Origin: Asanoa ferruginea
GTDB lineage: Bacteria; Actinomycetota; Actinomycetes; Mycobacteriales; Micromonosporaceae
DNA: 64,000 bases
Assembly (NCBI RefSeq): GCF_003387075.1
Contig: NZ_QUMQ01000001.1
Span: 1,426,001-1,490,000 of the forward strand
Reading direction: 5' to 3'
The notes below the pieces were generated by a model. It did no database searches. It saw nothing but the letters and a program-made list of their open reading frames with translations, and was not told the DNA's origin. Positions within the stretch are counted from its first letter, which is position 1. Each line of letters starts with the position of its first letter. Of this stretch, positions 45,222 through 54,344 are shown piece by piece. The translations under genes were made by a program, and so were the position numbers.

Positions 45222-46412
45222 ATGCAGCAGCTCACGGGCTGGTTGACGGCGGCCGAGGCGGCCGAGCGGCTCGGTGTGAAGCCAGCCACCCTCTATGCCT
45301 ACGTCAGCCGGGGCGTGCTGGCCCGCCGCCGCGCGCCGGAGGGGCAGAGCCTCTTCGACCCCGCCGAGGTCGAGCGCCTCGCGCGGCGCGGCCGGCCCCG
45401 GCGCGCGACCGGCTCGTCCGAGGTGGTGATCGAGTCCCGGATCACCTCGCTCGGCGCGGACCGCCCGTTCTACCGGGGTCATGACGCCCTCGACCTGGCC
45501 GCCGGGGCATCCTTCGAGGAGGTCGCCGAGGGGCTGTGGACCGGCGAGTTCACCCCCGGCGAGCGCGACTGGCGGGCCGGCGAGACCGGGCTGGCCGTCG
45601 GGCGCGCGGCCGGTGCGGCGTTGCCGGGCAACGTGTTGCTGCTCGACCGGATCCAGGCGATCGTGCCGGCCCTGGCCGTGACCGACCCGCTGCGCGGCAA
45701 CCTCGACCCGGCGGCGGTGGTCGATGTCGGCCGGGCGCTGATCGCCGGCATCGTCGACTGCCTGCCCGAGCGGGGCGCGGCGACCGGCACCGGCATCGCG
45801 GCCCGGCTCGCCGCCCGGTTGGGTGCGGAAATGCCCTTCATCGATGGCGTACGCGCTGCGCTGGTGCTGCTCGCCGACCACGAACTCGCCGCCTCCACGC
45901 TGGCCGCCCGGGTGGCCGCGTCGGTGCGGGCCGACCCCTACGCGGTCGTGACGGCGGGCCTGGCCACGGTCAGCGGCGCCCTGCACGGCGGCGCCTCGCT
46001 GGGTGCCGAGGCGCTGCTCGACGCGGTGGCCGACCCGGCGGAGGCCGGCGACGTGATCGGCCTGCGACTGCGCCGGGGTGAGCGGATCCCGGGTTTCGGC
46101 CACACGGTCTACAAGTCCGGCGACGGACGCGCCGGCGTGCTGCTCGACCGGGTCCGCGCGGCCGCTCCTGACCATCCGGTGCTGCTGACCGCCCAGGCCC
46201 TGCTCGACGCGGCCCGCCGCCGCAAGCTGCCCGAACCCAACATCGACTTCGCCCTCGCCACCCTCACCAAGACCGCCGGCCTGCCGACCGGTGCCGGCGA
46301 GGCGATCTTCGCGGTCGCCCGGATCGCCGGCTGGCTGGCCCACGCCATGGAGGAATACGAGCGCCGCACACCACTACGGCTCCGCGCCGTCTACATCGGA
46401 GCAGGCGGATAA
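45222..46412 (+). CDS. Citrate synthase with N-terminal helix-turn-helix
   Basis: A 396-residue fusion. Residues 1-60 form an excisionase/MerR-like helix-turn-helix (LTAAEAAERLGVKPATLYAY) with a basic tail. Residues 70-396 are a short citrate synthase with the catalytic residues His255 (ALHGGA), His294 (PGFGHTVY) and Asp342 (PNIDF) all present. An active enzyme and a DNA-binding module are thus on one chain. Citrate or methylcitrate formation are both possible. The start at 45222 has GGAGG nearby. Divergent from the homocitrate-synthase-like gene. Confidence 0.87.
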   Translation: MQQLTGWLTAAEAAERLGVKPATLYAYVSRGVLARRRAPEGQSLFDPAEVERLARRGRPRRATGSSEVVIESRITSLGADRPFYRGHDALDLAAGASFEEVAEGLWTGEFTPGERDWRAGETGLAVGRAAGAALPGNVLLLDRIQAIVPALAVTDPLRGNLDPAAVVDVGRALIAGIVDCLPERGAATGTGIAARLAARLGAEMPFIDGVRAALVLLADHELAASTLAARVAASVRADPYAVVTAGLATVSGALHGGASLGAEALLDAVADPAEAGDVIGLRLRRGERIPGFGHTVYKSGDGRAGVLLDRVRAAAPDHPVLLTAQALLDAARRRKLPEPNIDFALATLTKTAGLPTGAGEAIFAVARIAGWLAHAMEEYERRTPLRLRAVYIGAGG

Positions 46413-46475
46413 TCACTTCCGCCGGACCGCACAGCCGGGTTACGTTCGTCGGAGCGAATTGAGAGGGGCAGGCCG

Positions 46476-46487
46476 ATGCGGATCTGA
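46476..46487 (+). CDS. Three-codon leader ORF (Met-Arg-Ile)
   Basis: ATG CGG ATC TGA follows GAGAGGGG (46461-46468) at a 7-base spacing, a better ribosome binding site than many genes here have. A hairpin starts on the base after its stop. This is the form of ribosome-mediated attenuators of ABC-F resistance genes, in which a ribosome stalled by an antibiotic on the leader changes downstream folding. Confidence 0.55.
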   Translation: MRI

Positions 46488-46511
46488 GGTTGTCGACGCT
46501 TTCCGACAACC
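46488..46511 (+). promoter_or_regulatory. Leader hairpin before ABC-F gene
   Basis: GGTTGTCG (46488-46495) pairs with CGACAACC (46504-46511) across an 8-nt loop. It lies between the mini-ORF and the ABC-F ribosome binding site CGGAGGA (46512-46518), so the stem ends right at the ribosome binding site. Confidence 0.6.
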
Positions 46512-46523
46512 CGGAGGACCGCC

Positions 46524-48119
46524 ATGTCTCCTGCCATCCATATCTCCGACCTCACCTTCACCTGGCCCGACGGCGAGCCCGTCTTCGAGGGCCTCGATTT
46601 CGTCATCGGCCCCGGCCGCACCGCGCTCGTCGGTGCCAACGGCGCCGGCAAGTCGACGCTGTTGCGCCTGGTCACCGGCGCGCTCACGCCGACCCGGGGC
46701 ACCGTCCGGGTCGACGGCACGCTGGGCTATCTGCCACAGGACCTGACCCTCGACGCCGGCCGCCGGGTCGACGACGTGCTGGGCATCGCCGCGACCCGGC
46801 GGGCGCTGGCCGCCGTCGAACGCGGCGCCACCGACGAGGCCCTGTTCGCCGCGATCGGCGACGACTGGGGCGTCGACGACCGGGCCCGCGAGACGCTCGA
46901 CCCGCTGGGCCTGCACCACGTCGACCTCGACCGGCCGGTCGGGGCGCTCTCCGGCGGCGAGGCGGTGCTGCTCGGCCTGGCCGGGCAGTTGCTGCGGCGG
47001 CCGCGCGTACTCCTGCTCGACGAACCGACCAACAACCTCGACCGGGCGTCGCGGCAACGCCTCTACGAGACGGTGACCGCGTGGTCCGGCGTCCTGCTGG
47101 TGATCAGTCACGACCGCGAGCTGCTCGAACTGGTCGACCAGGTGGCCGAGCTGCGCGACGGCGCGGCGCGGCTGTTCGGCGGCACGTTCAGCGAATACGA
47201 GGCGGCGCTGGCCGCCGAGCAGGAGGCCGCGCAACGGGCGCTGCGGGCCGCCGAGGGCGATGTGCGGCGACAGAAGCGCGAGCTGGCCGACGCACACGTC
47301 AAGCTCGCGCGGCGGGTCCGCTACGGGCAGAAGATGTGGGACACCAAGCGCGAGCCGAAGGCCGTGATGGCCGAGCGCAAACGGCAGGCCCAGGTTTCTG
47401 CCGGCAAGCACCGCGGCCTGCACGAAGACCGGCTCGCGGGCGCCCGGGAGCGGCTGGCGACGGCCGAGGAGGCGATCCGCGACGACGCGACCATCCGGGT
47501 CGACCTGCCGGCGACCGCGGTGCCCGCCGCCCGCCGGGTGCTCAGCGTCCGCGCCGCGGTGCTGCGCAACGGTGCCCGGTTCGACCTCGACGTCTACGGC
47601 CGCGAGCGGGTCGCGCTGCTCGGCGCCAACGGCACGGGGAAGACCACGCTGCTCGCGACCCTCGCCGGCCGGCTCCCGGCGGCGAGCGGCACGATCGAGG
47701 TCGACGTGCCGTTGCGGTTGTTGCCGCAACGACTCGACGTACTCGATGACGGTCTGTCGATCGTGGAAAACGTGCGCCGGCTCGCGCCCGCGGCCGACGA
47801 GAACACGATCCGGGCGCGGCTGGCCCGGTTCCTGTTCCGCGGCGCGCGAGCCGAGCAGCCGGTCGGCAGCCTCTCGGGCGGCGAACGCTTCCGGGCGACG
47901 CTGGCCGCGTTGTTATTGGCCGAGCCGGCACCGCAACTCCTGCTGCTCGACGAGCCGACCAACAACCTCGACCTGGCCAGCGTGCGGCAACTGGGCGAGG
48001 CGCTGGCGGCATACCGGGGCTCGCTGGTGGTGGCCAGCCACGACCTGCCGTTCCTGCACACCCTCGGCATCACGCGCTGGATAACGCTCGACGGCGTGTT
48101 CCGCGGCGTGCGGCCGTAG
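46524..48119 (+). CDS. ABC-F ATPase with leader attenuator
   Basis: A 531-residue two-cassette ABC-F protein. Cassette 1 has GANGAGKST, LSGGEAVLLG and LLDEPTNNLD. Cassette 2 has GANGTGKTT, LSGGERFRAT and LLDEPTNNLD. The inter-domain linker (about 225-330) is basic and helical. It is likely a ribosome-protection or translation factor. It has a TTA leucine codon at 47913-47915, rare in such DNA. The short uORF and hairpin ahead suggest control by translation inhibitors. ATG at 46524 has CGGAGGA five bases before. Confidence 0.91.
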   Translation: MSPAIHISDLTFTWPDGEPVFEGLDFVIGPGRTALVGANGAGKSTLLRLVTGALTPTRGTVRVDGTLGYLPQDLTLDAGRRVDDVLGIAATRRALAAVERGATDEALFAAIGDDWGVDDRARETLDPLGLHHVDLDRPVGALSGGEAVLLGLAGQLLRRPRVLLLDEPTNNLDRASRQRLYETVTAWSGVLLVISHDRELLELVDQVAELRDGAARLFGGTFSEYEAALAAEQEAAQRALRAAEGDVRRQKRELADAHVKLARRVRYGQKMWDTKREPKAVMAERKRQAQVSAGKHRGLHEDRLAGARERLATAEEAIRDDATIRVDLPATAVPAARRVLSVRAAVLRNGARFDLDVYGRERVALLGANGTGKTTLLATLAGRLPAASGTIEVDVPLRLLPQRLDVLDDGLSIVENVRRLAPAADENTIRARLARFLFRGARAEQPVGSLSGGERFRATLAALLLAEPAPQLLLLDEPTNNLDLASVRQLGEALAAYRGSLVVASHDLPFLHTLGITRWITLDGVFRGVRP

Positions 48120-48254
48120 GGCGGGCATCCCGTCCACATGGGATCCCCCCTGGTTGCGGGCGTCCCGGTTTGTCAAGATGCCGACTGTCTTAACCCATCC
48201 ACGGGCGACTAATGTGCACCTGCCCGGCGCAATGACTAGCGAGAGGGCGAGCAG

Positions 48255-49031
48255 ATGGGACTAGCAAGGCTTCTGCTGGGTCTGGTCGTCGCGGTCGCCC
48301 TCCCGGCAAGCGTGCCAAGACTCCTACTAGGGCACTGGCGCGTGCTGCTTTTCACGGGCATTTATGGTGCGTATACGGTTTTCCCGGTGATTGACGGCTG
48401 GGCCGCATTCAGCGTGTGGTTCGTAACCATTGTCGCCGGACAAGCCGACGTACTCATAAGAAAATCGACGACACGACCCATTATCGCCGTCGAAACGGCC
48501 GCGGATCGGACCACCTCGACCGGCATATTACGAAGATTCGGCATAGCCGCAGCATCGGCCCCATCAACAGCCCTGGTAGTGGTTCCAATAGTTGTTGCGT
48601 GGCTGGCATTTTACGGCGCCAGTTCGGGAAAAGCGGTCACTCGCCTCATCCAGAGCGACGAAATTGGAATCGTGATATCGGGCCTTCTGTTGGCCGTGTT
48701 CGTGGGAAACGAGGTGGTGGCGCTCTTCGTACGCCGCTACCTACCCCTACTTGGCCAAGCTCAAGGTGGAGTTAACCGAATCGTTCCGCTCGGAATCTAT
48801 GTCGGCTGGGTCGAACGTGCGGTCGTGTTCGCTTTCGTGGCTGGCGGGCAATCGGACGCCGCCGCTCTCGCCATCGCCGCCAAGGCTCTGGTTAGATTGC
48901 CGCAGGTCCAAGACGAACAAAAAGGCTCGATACTGGGACAATACATCATCATGGGCACACTGAGCAGCACTCTTATATCAGTTATCGCCGCCGTAGCAGT
49001 GCGACTGGCGATTGGCCTACCCGCACTATGA
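48255..49031 (+). CDS. Multispanning membrane protein of a compositionally atypical cassette
   Basis: A 258-residue protein with about seven hydrophobic helices. The C-terminal part has GWVERAVVFAFVAGGQSDAA, then AAKALVRLP and QYIIMGTLSSTLISV. I remember similar wording (G..ERxLxxxLxxxGQxxAxxxxxAAKSxxRF and GTLLS) in uncharacterised, often phage- or accessory-linked membrane proteins of the DUF3307 group. This is recall, not a search. Base composition is visibly less GC-rich than the neighbours, with ATA, AGA and a TTA codon (48528-48530). GAGAGGG precedes the ATG. The end overlaps the next gene by ATGA. Confidence 0.78.
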   Translation: MGLARLLLGLVVAVALPASVPRLLLGHWRVLLFTGIYGAYTVFPVIDGWAAFSVWFVTIVAGQADVLIRKSTTRPIIAVETAADRTTSTGILRRFGIAAASAPSTALVVVPIVVAWLAFYGASSGKAVTRLIQSDEIGIVISGLLLAVFVGNEVVALFVRRYLPLLGQAQGGVNRIVPLGIYVGWVERAVVFAFVAGGQSDAAALAIAAKALVRLPQVQDEQKGSILGQYIIMGTLSSTLISVIAAVAVRLAIGLPAL

Positions 49032-49444
49032 TCAACTTCCTGCATAATCCGTGTTTTGTCGCGCTCCTCAAGCTGGGCTTGCCGACCGAGGACTTCGCGA
49101 TCGCCGGCAGCGGACCACTCTTTGCACGCGGCTGGATCGAAGAAATAAGTGATGTCGATGTTGTTGCCAGGGGTGCGGCTTGGCGGCAGGCGGCGGCGTT
49201 GGGCAAGATTGCCAGAGCGCCCTTCTTCCCTGTCAATAGAGTTACCATAGCCGACGGCAAGGTAGAGGTGCTCGATGGGTGGTTCCCCGAGATCTGGGCC
49301 GTTGACGACTTAATTGACAACGCCGACGTCTTTCAAGGTTTGCGCTTTGTCCAGCTTTCGGTTGTGCTAACCACGAAAAGACTCCTCGGCCGCCCCCGCG
49401 ACAAGGCCCACCTGCGGCTAATCGAAAGCCACGAATTGTCTTGA
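49028..49444 (+). CDS. Nucleotidyltransferase-like protein
   Basis: A 138-residue protein with a nucleotidyltransferase-like signature: AIAGSGPLFARG near residues 25-35, followed by SDVDVV with Asp42 and Asp44 (G-S...D-x-D). The predicted core is a minimal NTase domain, and a third acidic residue cannot be fixed. It is coupled by ATGA to the membrane protein upstream and shares its low-GC character, including a TTA codon at 49310-49312. The two genes look like a transferred cassette. Target and reaction are unknown; toxin-antitoxin and nucleotide-signal roles are open. Confidence 0.7.
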   Translation: MINFLHNPCFVALLKLGLPTEDFAIAGSGPLFARGWIEEISDVDVVARGAAWRQAAALGKIARAPFFPVNRVTIADGKVEVLDGWFPEIWAVDDLIDNADVFQGLRFVQLSVVLTTKRLLGRPRDKAHLRLIESHELS

Positions 49445-49522
49445 GCTGGTTCGACGCGTGAGTGAGAGCACGATCAGCGCGCGGCTCACCCTCCCGAGGA
49501 CGCGGCGCCATAGGGTGGTGAG

Positions 49523-49918
49523 GTGCTGCGGTTTCGAATCAGCGAGGCGGCTGAGCTGCTCAGCGTCAGTCCCGACACGGTGCGCCGGTGGATCGACGCC
49601 GGCCGCCTCCCCGCCGAGCGCGACGAGCACGGGCACCGCCTGATCGAGGGCACCGAGCTCGCCGCGTTCGCGCGGGCACAACACGAGCAGGCCGAGACCG
49701 GCGAGACCTCGGCCCGCAACCGGCTGCGCGGCATCGTCACGGCGGTCGTCAAAGATGCCGTGATGGCCCAGGTCGACATCCAGGCCGGCCCGTTCCGGAT
49801 CGTGTCGTTGATGAGCCGCGAGGCCGTCGACGAACTCGACCTGCGGGTCGGCTCGGTCGCCACCGCCGTGATCAAATCGACGACCGTCGTGGTGGAGAAG
49901 GCACCGACGCGGCGTTAA
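49523..49918 (+). CDS. HTH-TOBE domain protein (molybdate-responsive type)
   Basis: A 131-residue protein with an N-terminal excisionase/MerR-like helix-turn-helix (RISEAAELLSVSPDTVRRWI) and a C-terminal Mop/TOBE domain (SARNRLRGIVTAVVKDAV, cited as RNRLRGIVTAVVKD; SREAVDELDLRVG). Proteins of this form bind molybdate and act as regulators or storage. No mod transporter genes are next to it. GTG at 49523 fits the fold; the Shine-Dalgarno is weak. Confidence 0.85.
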   Translation: MLRFRISEAAELLSVSPDTVRRWIDAGRLPAERDEHGHRLIEGTELAAFARAQHEQAETGETSARNRLRGIVTAVVKDAVMAQVDIQAGPFRIVSLMSREAVDELDLRVGSVATAVIKSTTVVVEKAPTRR

Positions 49919-49928
49919 GCTCATCGAT

Positions 49929-51944
49929 GTGAAGCCTGTCGATCGCCGCACGGTGTTGCGGGTCGGCGGCGCCGCTGTCGCTGTCGCCGCCGGGGTCACC
50001 GGCTTCGCCGACCGGTCGCTGGCCGCCGCGCTCGTCTCCGCCGACCTCGTCGTCTACGGCGCCACCGCGGGCGGCCTGGTGGCCGCGATCCAGGCCCGCC
50101 GGATGGGCCGCACCGCGATCGTGCTGGAGCCCTCGACCCACCTAGGCGGCCTGACCACCGGCGGGCTCGGGCAGACCGACACCGGCAACGGCGCGGCCAT
50201 CAAGGGCATCGCGGGCGAGTTCTACCGGCGGATCCACGCCAAATACGCGGGTACGCCGGTGACACCGACCTCGCCGGCCCGGTTCACCTTCGAGCCGCAC
50301 GTGGCCCGCGCGGTGTTCGACGAGATGCTGGCCTCGGCCGGTGTGCCGGTCTATCTCGGTGTGCGGTTGGCTTCGGTCACCCGGTCCGGCAACCGGTTGC
50401 TGGAGGTGGTCGGCGACAACGGCCAGACCTACCGCGGCGCGATGTTCATCGACGCGTCCTACGAGGGCGACCTGATGGCCCGGGCCGGGGTGTCGTTCAC
50501 GGTGGGGCGCGAGGCCAACGCGACCTACGGCGAGACCATCAACGGCGTGCAGCTGCGCAGCGGGCACCAGTTCAACTTCCCGGTCTCGCCCTACGTGGTC
50601 GCCGGGAGCCCTGGATCCGGCCTGCTGCCCGGCATCTCGGCGGCGGCGCTCGCACCGGCCGGGTCGGCCGACGACCTGATCCAGGCCTACAACTACCGAA
50701 TGTGCCTGACCCAGGCGGCGTCCCGTCTGCCGTTCCCCAAGCCGGCGGGCTTCGACCCGGTGCACTACGAACTCGCGGCGCGCTACATCCAGGCCGGCTG
50801 GACCGGGCCGTTCTTCACCACGCACGGCGTCGGCAACGGCAAGACCGACTCCAACAACAACGGCGCGTTCTCGACCGACTTCATCGGCGCCAACTACGCC
50901 TATCCGACCGCGTCCTACGCGGCCCGGGAGAGCATCGCGGCCGACCACCGCACCTATCAGCAGGGCTTCATGTGGTTCCTGGCCAACGATCCGCGGGTGC
51001 CGGCCGCGATCCGCAGTGCCACCGCGTCCTGGGGCCTGGCGGCCGACGAGTTCACCGCGACCGGCGGGTGGCCGCCGCAGCTCTACGTCCGCGAGGCCCG
51101 CCGGATGGTCTCCGCGCACGTGATGACCGAGCGCAACTGCCGCGGCCAGGAGCCGGTGCCGGACCCCGTCGGGCTGGCCAGCTACACAATGGACTCACAC
51201 AACTGTCAGCGGGTCGTGGTCGGCGGCGTGGTCAAAAACGAGGGCGACGTGCAGATCGGCGTGCCCGGCCCCTACGGCGTCAGCTTCCGCTCGATCGTGC
51301 CCACCGAGGCGCAGTGCGCCAACCTGCTGGTGCCCGTGTGCCTGGCGGCCAGCCACATCGCCTACGGCTCGATCCGGATGGAACCGGTCTTCATGATCCT
51401 GGGCCAGTCCGCCGCGACCGCCGCGGTGCTGGCGATCTCTGCGGCGTCACCGGTCCAGCGGGTGCCCTATGCGACGCTGCGGTCCCGGCTGGTCGCCGAC
51501 GGGCAACTCGTGGAGTGGCCCCCACCGGCCGGCCCCGGCGAGGTGATCGTCGACAGCAAGGGCGCCGGCGTGACCCGCGCCGGCACCTGGGTGACCAGCA
51601 CGGCGACGCCCGGCTATTGGGGTGCCGACTACGAGCACGACGGCAACACCGCCAAGGGCGTCAACCGGCTGCGCTTCCGGCCGACCCTGCCGTCGTCCGG
51701 CACCTACACCGTCTACCTGCGCTGGACCGCCGACCCCAACCGGGCGAGCAACGTGCCGATCGACATCGTCCACGGCGGCGGCCTGACGACCCGCACGGTC
51801 GACCAGCGCGTCACCGGCGGCCAGTGGGTAGCGCTCGGTTCCTACTCGTTCGCCGCGGGAGCCGACGGCAGCCTGCTGATCCGCACCGAGAACACCAACG
51901 GCTACGTGATCGCCGACGCCGCCCGCTGGGTGCTGACACCCTGA
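49929..51944 (+). CDS. Tat-exported FAD-dependent oxidoreductase with C-terminal golvesin-like domain
   Basis: A 671-residue exported protein. A twin-arginine signal ([18 protein letters not shown]) is followed by a Rossmann FAD-binding domain, [19 protein letters not shown]-family blocks include [12 protein letters not shown] and [15 protein letters not shown]. From about residue 535 a beta-rich domain ([35 protein letters not shown]) matches the golvesin C-terminal/xanthan-lyase-like type. It may act on extracellular carbohydrate. GTG start at 49929, 10 bases after the TOBE gene stop. Confidence 0.85.
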   Translation: MKPVDRRTVLRVGGAAVAVAAGVTGFADRSLAAALVSADLVVYGATAGGLVAAIQARRMGRTAIVLEPSTHLGGLTTGGLGQTDTGNGAAIKGIAGEFYRRIHAKYAGTPVTPTSPARFTFEPHVARAVFDEMLASAGVPVYLGVRLASVTRSGNRLLEVVGDNGQTYRGAMFIDASYEGDLMARAGVSFTVGREANATYGETINGVQLRSGHQFNFPVSPYVVAGSPGSGLLPGISAAALAPAGSADDLIQAYNYRMCLTQAASRLPFPKPAGFDPVHYELAARYIQAGWTGPFFTTHGVGNGKTDSNNNGAFSTDFIGANYAYPTASYAARESIAADHRTYQQGFMWFLANDPRVPAAIRSATASWGLAADEFTATGGWPPQLYVREARRMVSAHVMTERNCRGQEPVPDPVGLASYTMDSHNCQRVVVGGVVKNEGDVQIGVPGPYGVSFRSIVPTEAQCANLLVPVCLAASHIAYGSIRMEPVFMILGQSAATAAVLAISAASPVQRVPYATLRSRLVADGQLVEWPPPAGPGEVIVDSKGAGVTRAGTWVTSTATPGYWGADYEHDGNTAKGVNRLRFRPTLPSSGTYTVYLRWTADPNRASNVPIDIVHGGGLTTRTVDQRVTGGQWVALGSYSFAAGADGSLLIRTENTNGYVIADAARWVLTP

Positions 51945-52014
51945 ATGTCCGTTCGGTGAAGGCGGGTTCGGTAAGATGGCCATCGTCGAACCCCGCACCC
52001 GAAGGACCGCACCA

Positions 52015-52617
52015 ATGCCCCCAGCCGAGTCGGTGACGCGCAAGGTCAAGGCCGCGCAGACCCGCGCGGCGCTGCTGGCCGCGGCCCGCACCCTGTTCAG
52101 CGAGCGCGGCTATCTCAACACCAAGATCACAGACATCACCGCGGCGGCGGGGCGGGCGACCGGGTCGTTCTACGAGCATTTCGCTAGCAAGGACGAGTTG
52201 CTCCAAGCGCTGCTGGCCGAACTCGACAGCGCCGCCGACGAGAAGGCCGACCTGTCGCACCCTGCGGATCACGACCTAACCGACCGCGCACAGCTCCGCG
52301 AGCACCTGGCCATCGCCTGGTCGGTGATGAACGACCACCGCCCGGTGACCGTCGCCCTCTTCCAGTCGATGATCGCCGACGACCCGGCGTCCGGGCGGGC
52401 CTGGCGCGACCTGACCTCGCGGTCCGGGACGCTACGCGAGCACCTCGAACACCTGCGCGACCGCGGCCATCCCCTCCCCGGCGACCCAGAGCTGGTCGCG
52501 GCCGCCATGGCCGCGCTGCTGGGCACCCTCAACTACGCGTTGCCAGACGCCGACCCCGACACGGTGGTCGACACCCTGACCAACCTCCTCCTTTCGGGCC
52601 TCGCCGGCCCCCACTGA
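52015..52617 (+). CDS. TetR-family regulator
   Basis: A 200-residue regulator. The N-terminal HTH has [18 protein letters not shown] and recognition segment [15 protein letters not shown]. The C-terminal ligand domain is unrecognised. The ATG at 52015 is preferred over ATG at 51976 because AAGGA lies 8 bases upstream. It is followed by a gene-free region and a long palindrome. Confidence 0.87.
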   Translation: MPPAESVTRKVKAAQTRAALLAAARTLFSERGYLNTKITDITAAAGRATGSFYEHFASKDELLQALLAELDSAADEKADLSHPADHDLTDRAQLREHLAIAWSVMNDHRPVTVALFQSMIADDPASGRAWRDLTSRSGTLREHLEHLRDRGHPLPGDPELVAAAMAALLGTLNYALPDADPDTVVDTLTNLLLSGLAGPH

Positions 52618-52668
52618 CCCGCGCCGATCGGGTGCCGCCAGCCACCCGGTCCGGGGGTCCCGCTAGCG

Positions 52669-52749
52669 CGTACATGTTTTGTTATGTGCGCACATAACAA
52701 AACATGTACGGCGCGACGGCATCACCCACCGGGCGACGCGACACGCCCG
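52669..52749. repeat. Divergent member of the palindromic element family
   Basis: A 42-bp perfect palindrome (52669-52710, AT-rich, centre TATGTGCGCACATA) is followed by 19 bases beginning GCGCG. A small hairpin CGGGCG-N8-CGCCCG follows (52730-52749). The 19-nt spacer and GCGCG edge match the two 93-bp elements although the palindrome sequence is different. Confidence 0.7.
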
Positions 52750-52821
52750 AGCACGCGGCATCGGGGACACGCTGCCGAGTGAGCGCGTCGCTGGCGCTGA
52801 ACGGCGGCACGGACCACGGAC

Positions 52822-52843
52822 GCGATGCGATGCGATGCGATGC
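52822..52843. repeat. GCGAT pentamer tandem repeat
   Basis: Four consecutive GCGAT units followed by GC form a small microsatellite in the gene-free gap. It probably arose by slippage; no function can be read from it. Confidence 0.8.
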
Positions 52844-53014
52844 GGCGGCAGCCGATCCGCCGCCCGCGACGCGTGCTCACGCAGCACAGCACGGCCCAGT
52901 CCGCAGCCGGCCACCCATCCGTTGCCAGAGGTCGGGTCCGTGATCCGCCCCAACCGGCACCGACGACCTGCTCCGGCGGCTGGGTCGGGTGCGGTCCGCC
53001 AAACCATGCGGCGA

Positions 53015-53311
53015 TCAGAAGTCGGCAAGCTCGATCGCCACCGTCGCGGTGTCGCCGACGTCGAGGGACTCGGCCCGGCGGATGGCGCGTTTCATCGGCA
53101 GCACGTAGCCGTCGCTGCCCGGGAAGATCGATGTGCGCCAGGCGCTGCCGCCCACGGTGACCTTCACGCGCAGCGAGCCGAATCCCCGCCGCGCGCCCCC
53201 GGTCAGCTCGCGGATCTCCTCGGACGCGTCGGCCGGCACCGTGACGAACACCCAGGTGTCTTCCCGCCGGGCGTCCCACACCCACAGCGCAGCCTCGAAA
53301 ACGTAACGCAC
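53015..53311 (-). CDS. DUF1905 small protein
   Basis: A 98-residue soluble beta-rich protein of the DUF1905 family, with the pattern FVTVPADASEEIREL and GFGSLRVKVTVGGSAWRTSIFP (cited as RVKVTVGGSAWRTSIFP). The role is unknown. GTG start at 53311. Divergent from the aldo-keto reductase gene with 55 bases between, so the palindrome there may affect both. Confidence 0.85.
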   Translation of the reverse strand: MRYVFEAALWVWDARREDTWVFVTVPADASEEIRELTGGARRGFGSLRVKVTVGGSAWRTSIFPGSDGYVLPMKRAIRRAESLDVGDTATVAIELADF

Positions 53312-53333
53312 GCGGTCAGCATCACACCCGGGT

Positions 53334-53362
53334 CTGACAGTCCCGATCCGGAGCTAGGCTCC
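53334..53362 (+). promoter_or_regulatory. AKR promoter with shared palindrome
   Basis: GGAGCTAGGCTCC (53350-53362) is palindromic apart from its centre and ends four bases before the ATG. CTGACA (53334-53339) could be a -35 and TAGGCT (53355-53360) a -10, which would give a leaderless mRNA starting near the ATG. The same 13-mer precedes two other AKR genes. Confidence 0.65.
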
Positions 53363-53366
53363 AAAA

Positions 53367-54341
53367 ATGAAGAACCTTGCGCTCGGCAGCGGCCTCGACG
53401 TCTCCCGCCTCGGCCTCGGCTGCATGGGCATGTCCGCCTACTACGAGGGCCACGGCGACGACACCGAGTCGATCCGCACCATCCACCGCGCACGAGAGTT
53501 GGGCATCACGCTGCTCGACACGGCCGAGGTCTACGGGCCCTTCCGCAACGAGGAACTGGTCGCCCGCGCGGTCGCCGGGCGCCGCGACGACTACGTGATC
53601 GCGACCAAGTTCGGTCAGCTCACCCACAGCGACGGTGAGGTCACCCGCAAGCTCAACAGCTCGCCGGCGAACATCCGGATCGCCGTGGAGGGCTCGCTGC
53701 GCCGGCTCGGCACCGACCGGATCGACCTCTACTACCAGCACCGGGTCGACCCGACCGTGCCGATCGAGGAGACCGTCGGCGAGCTGGCCACGCTCAAGCA
53801 GGAGGGCAAGATCCTCCACATCGGACTTTCCGAGGCCAGCCCCGAGACCATCCGGCGCGCGCACGCCACCGCCCCGATCACGGCGCTCCAGTCGGAGTAT
53901 TCACTGTGGACCCGCGACCCGGAAGCCGAGGTGCTGCCGCTGCTCCGCGAGCTCGGCATCGGCCTGGTCGCCTATTCGCCCCTTGGCCGCGGCTTCCTCA
54001 CCGGCCAGTTCACCGCGCCGAGCGACCTGAGCAGCGACGATTTCCGCAGCTCGAGCCCACGCTTCACCGAAGGCAACTTCGCACACAACCTGCGGATCGT
54101 CGACGAGGTACGAGCGGTCGCCCAGGACGCGGCCGCCACCCCGGCGCAGGTGGCGATCGCCTGGCTCTACGCGCAGGGCGACGACATCGTGCCGATCCCG
54201 GGCACGACCAAGGTGTCCCGCCTGGAGGAGAACACCGTCGCCGAGGGCATCACGCTGACCGACGAGCAGGTCAGGCGCCTCGACGCGATCCAGCCGCCGG
54301 TCGGCGACCGCTACGCCGACATGAGCTCGATCGACCGCTGA
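53367..54341 (+). CDS. Aldo-keto reductase
   Basis: A 324-residue NADPH-dependent reductase with TIM-barrel fold. Family residues are visible: [21 protein letters not shown] (catalytic Asp and Tyr), YYQHRVD and the NADP-binding [14 protein letters not shown]. The pattern matches the AKR13-like group. There is no Shine-Dalgarno sequence; the palindrome lies at the start. Substrate unknown. Confidence 0.93.
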   Translation: MKNLALGSGLDVSRLGLGCMGMSAYYEGHGDDTESIRTIHRARELGITLLDTAEVYGPFRNEELVARAVAGRRDDYVIATKFGQLTHSDGEVTRKLNSSPANIRIAVEGSLRRLGTDRIDLYYQHRVDPTVPIEETVGELATLKQEGKILHIGLSEASPETIRRAHATAPITALQSEYSLWTRDPEAEVLPLLRELGIGLVAYSPLGRGFLTGQFTAPSDLSSDDFRSSSPRFTEGNFAHNLRIVDEVRAVAQDAAATPAQVAIAWLYAQGDDIVPIPGTTKVSRLEENTVAEGITLTDEQVRRLDAIQPPVGDRYADMSSIDR

Positions 54342-54344
54342 CAG

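Larger units (their letters stand above)
52618..53014. other. Gene-free gap with long palindrome
   Basis: No gene is supported. A 42-bp perfect palindrome plus spaced hairpin (52669-52749) and a fourfold GCGAT repeat (52822-52843) are the only structures I see. From 52850 to 53014 nothing definite. Confidence 0.7.
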
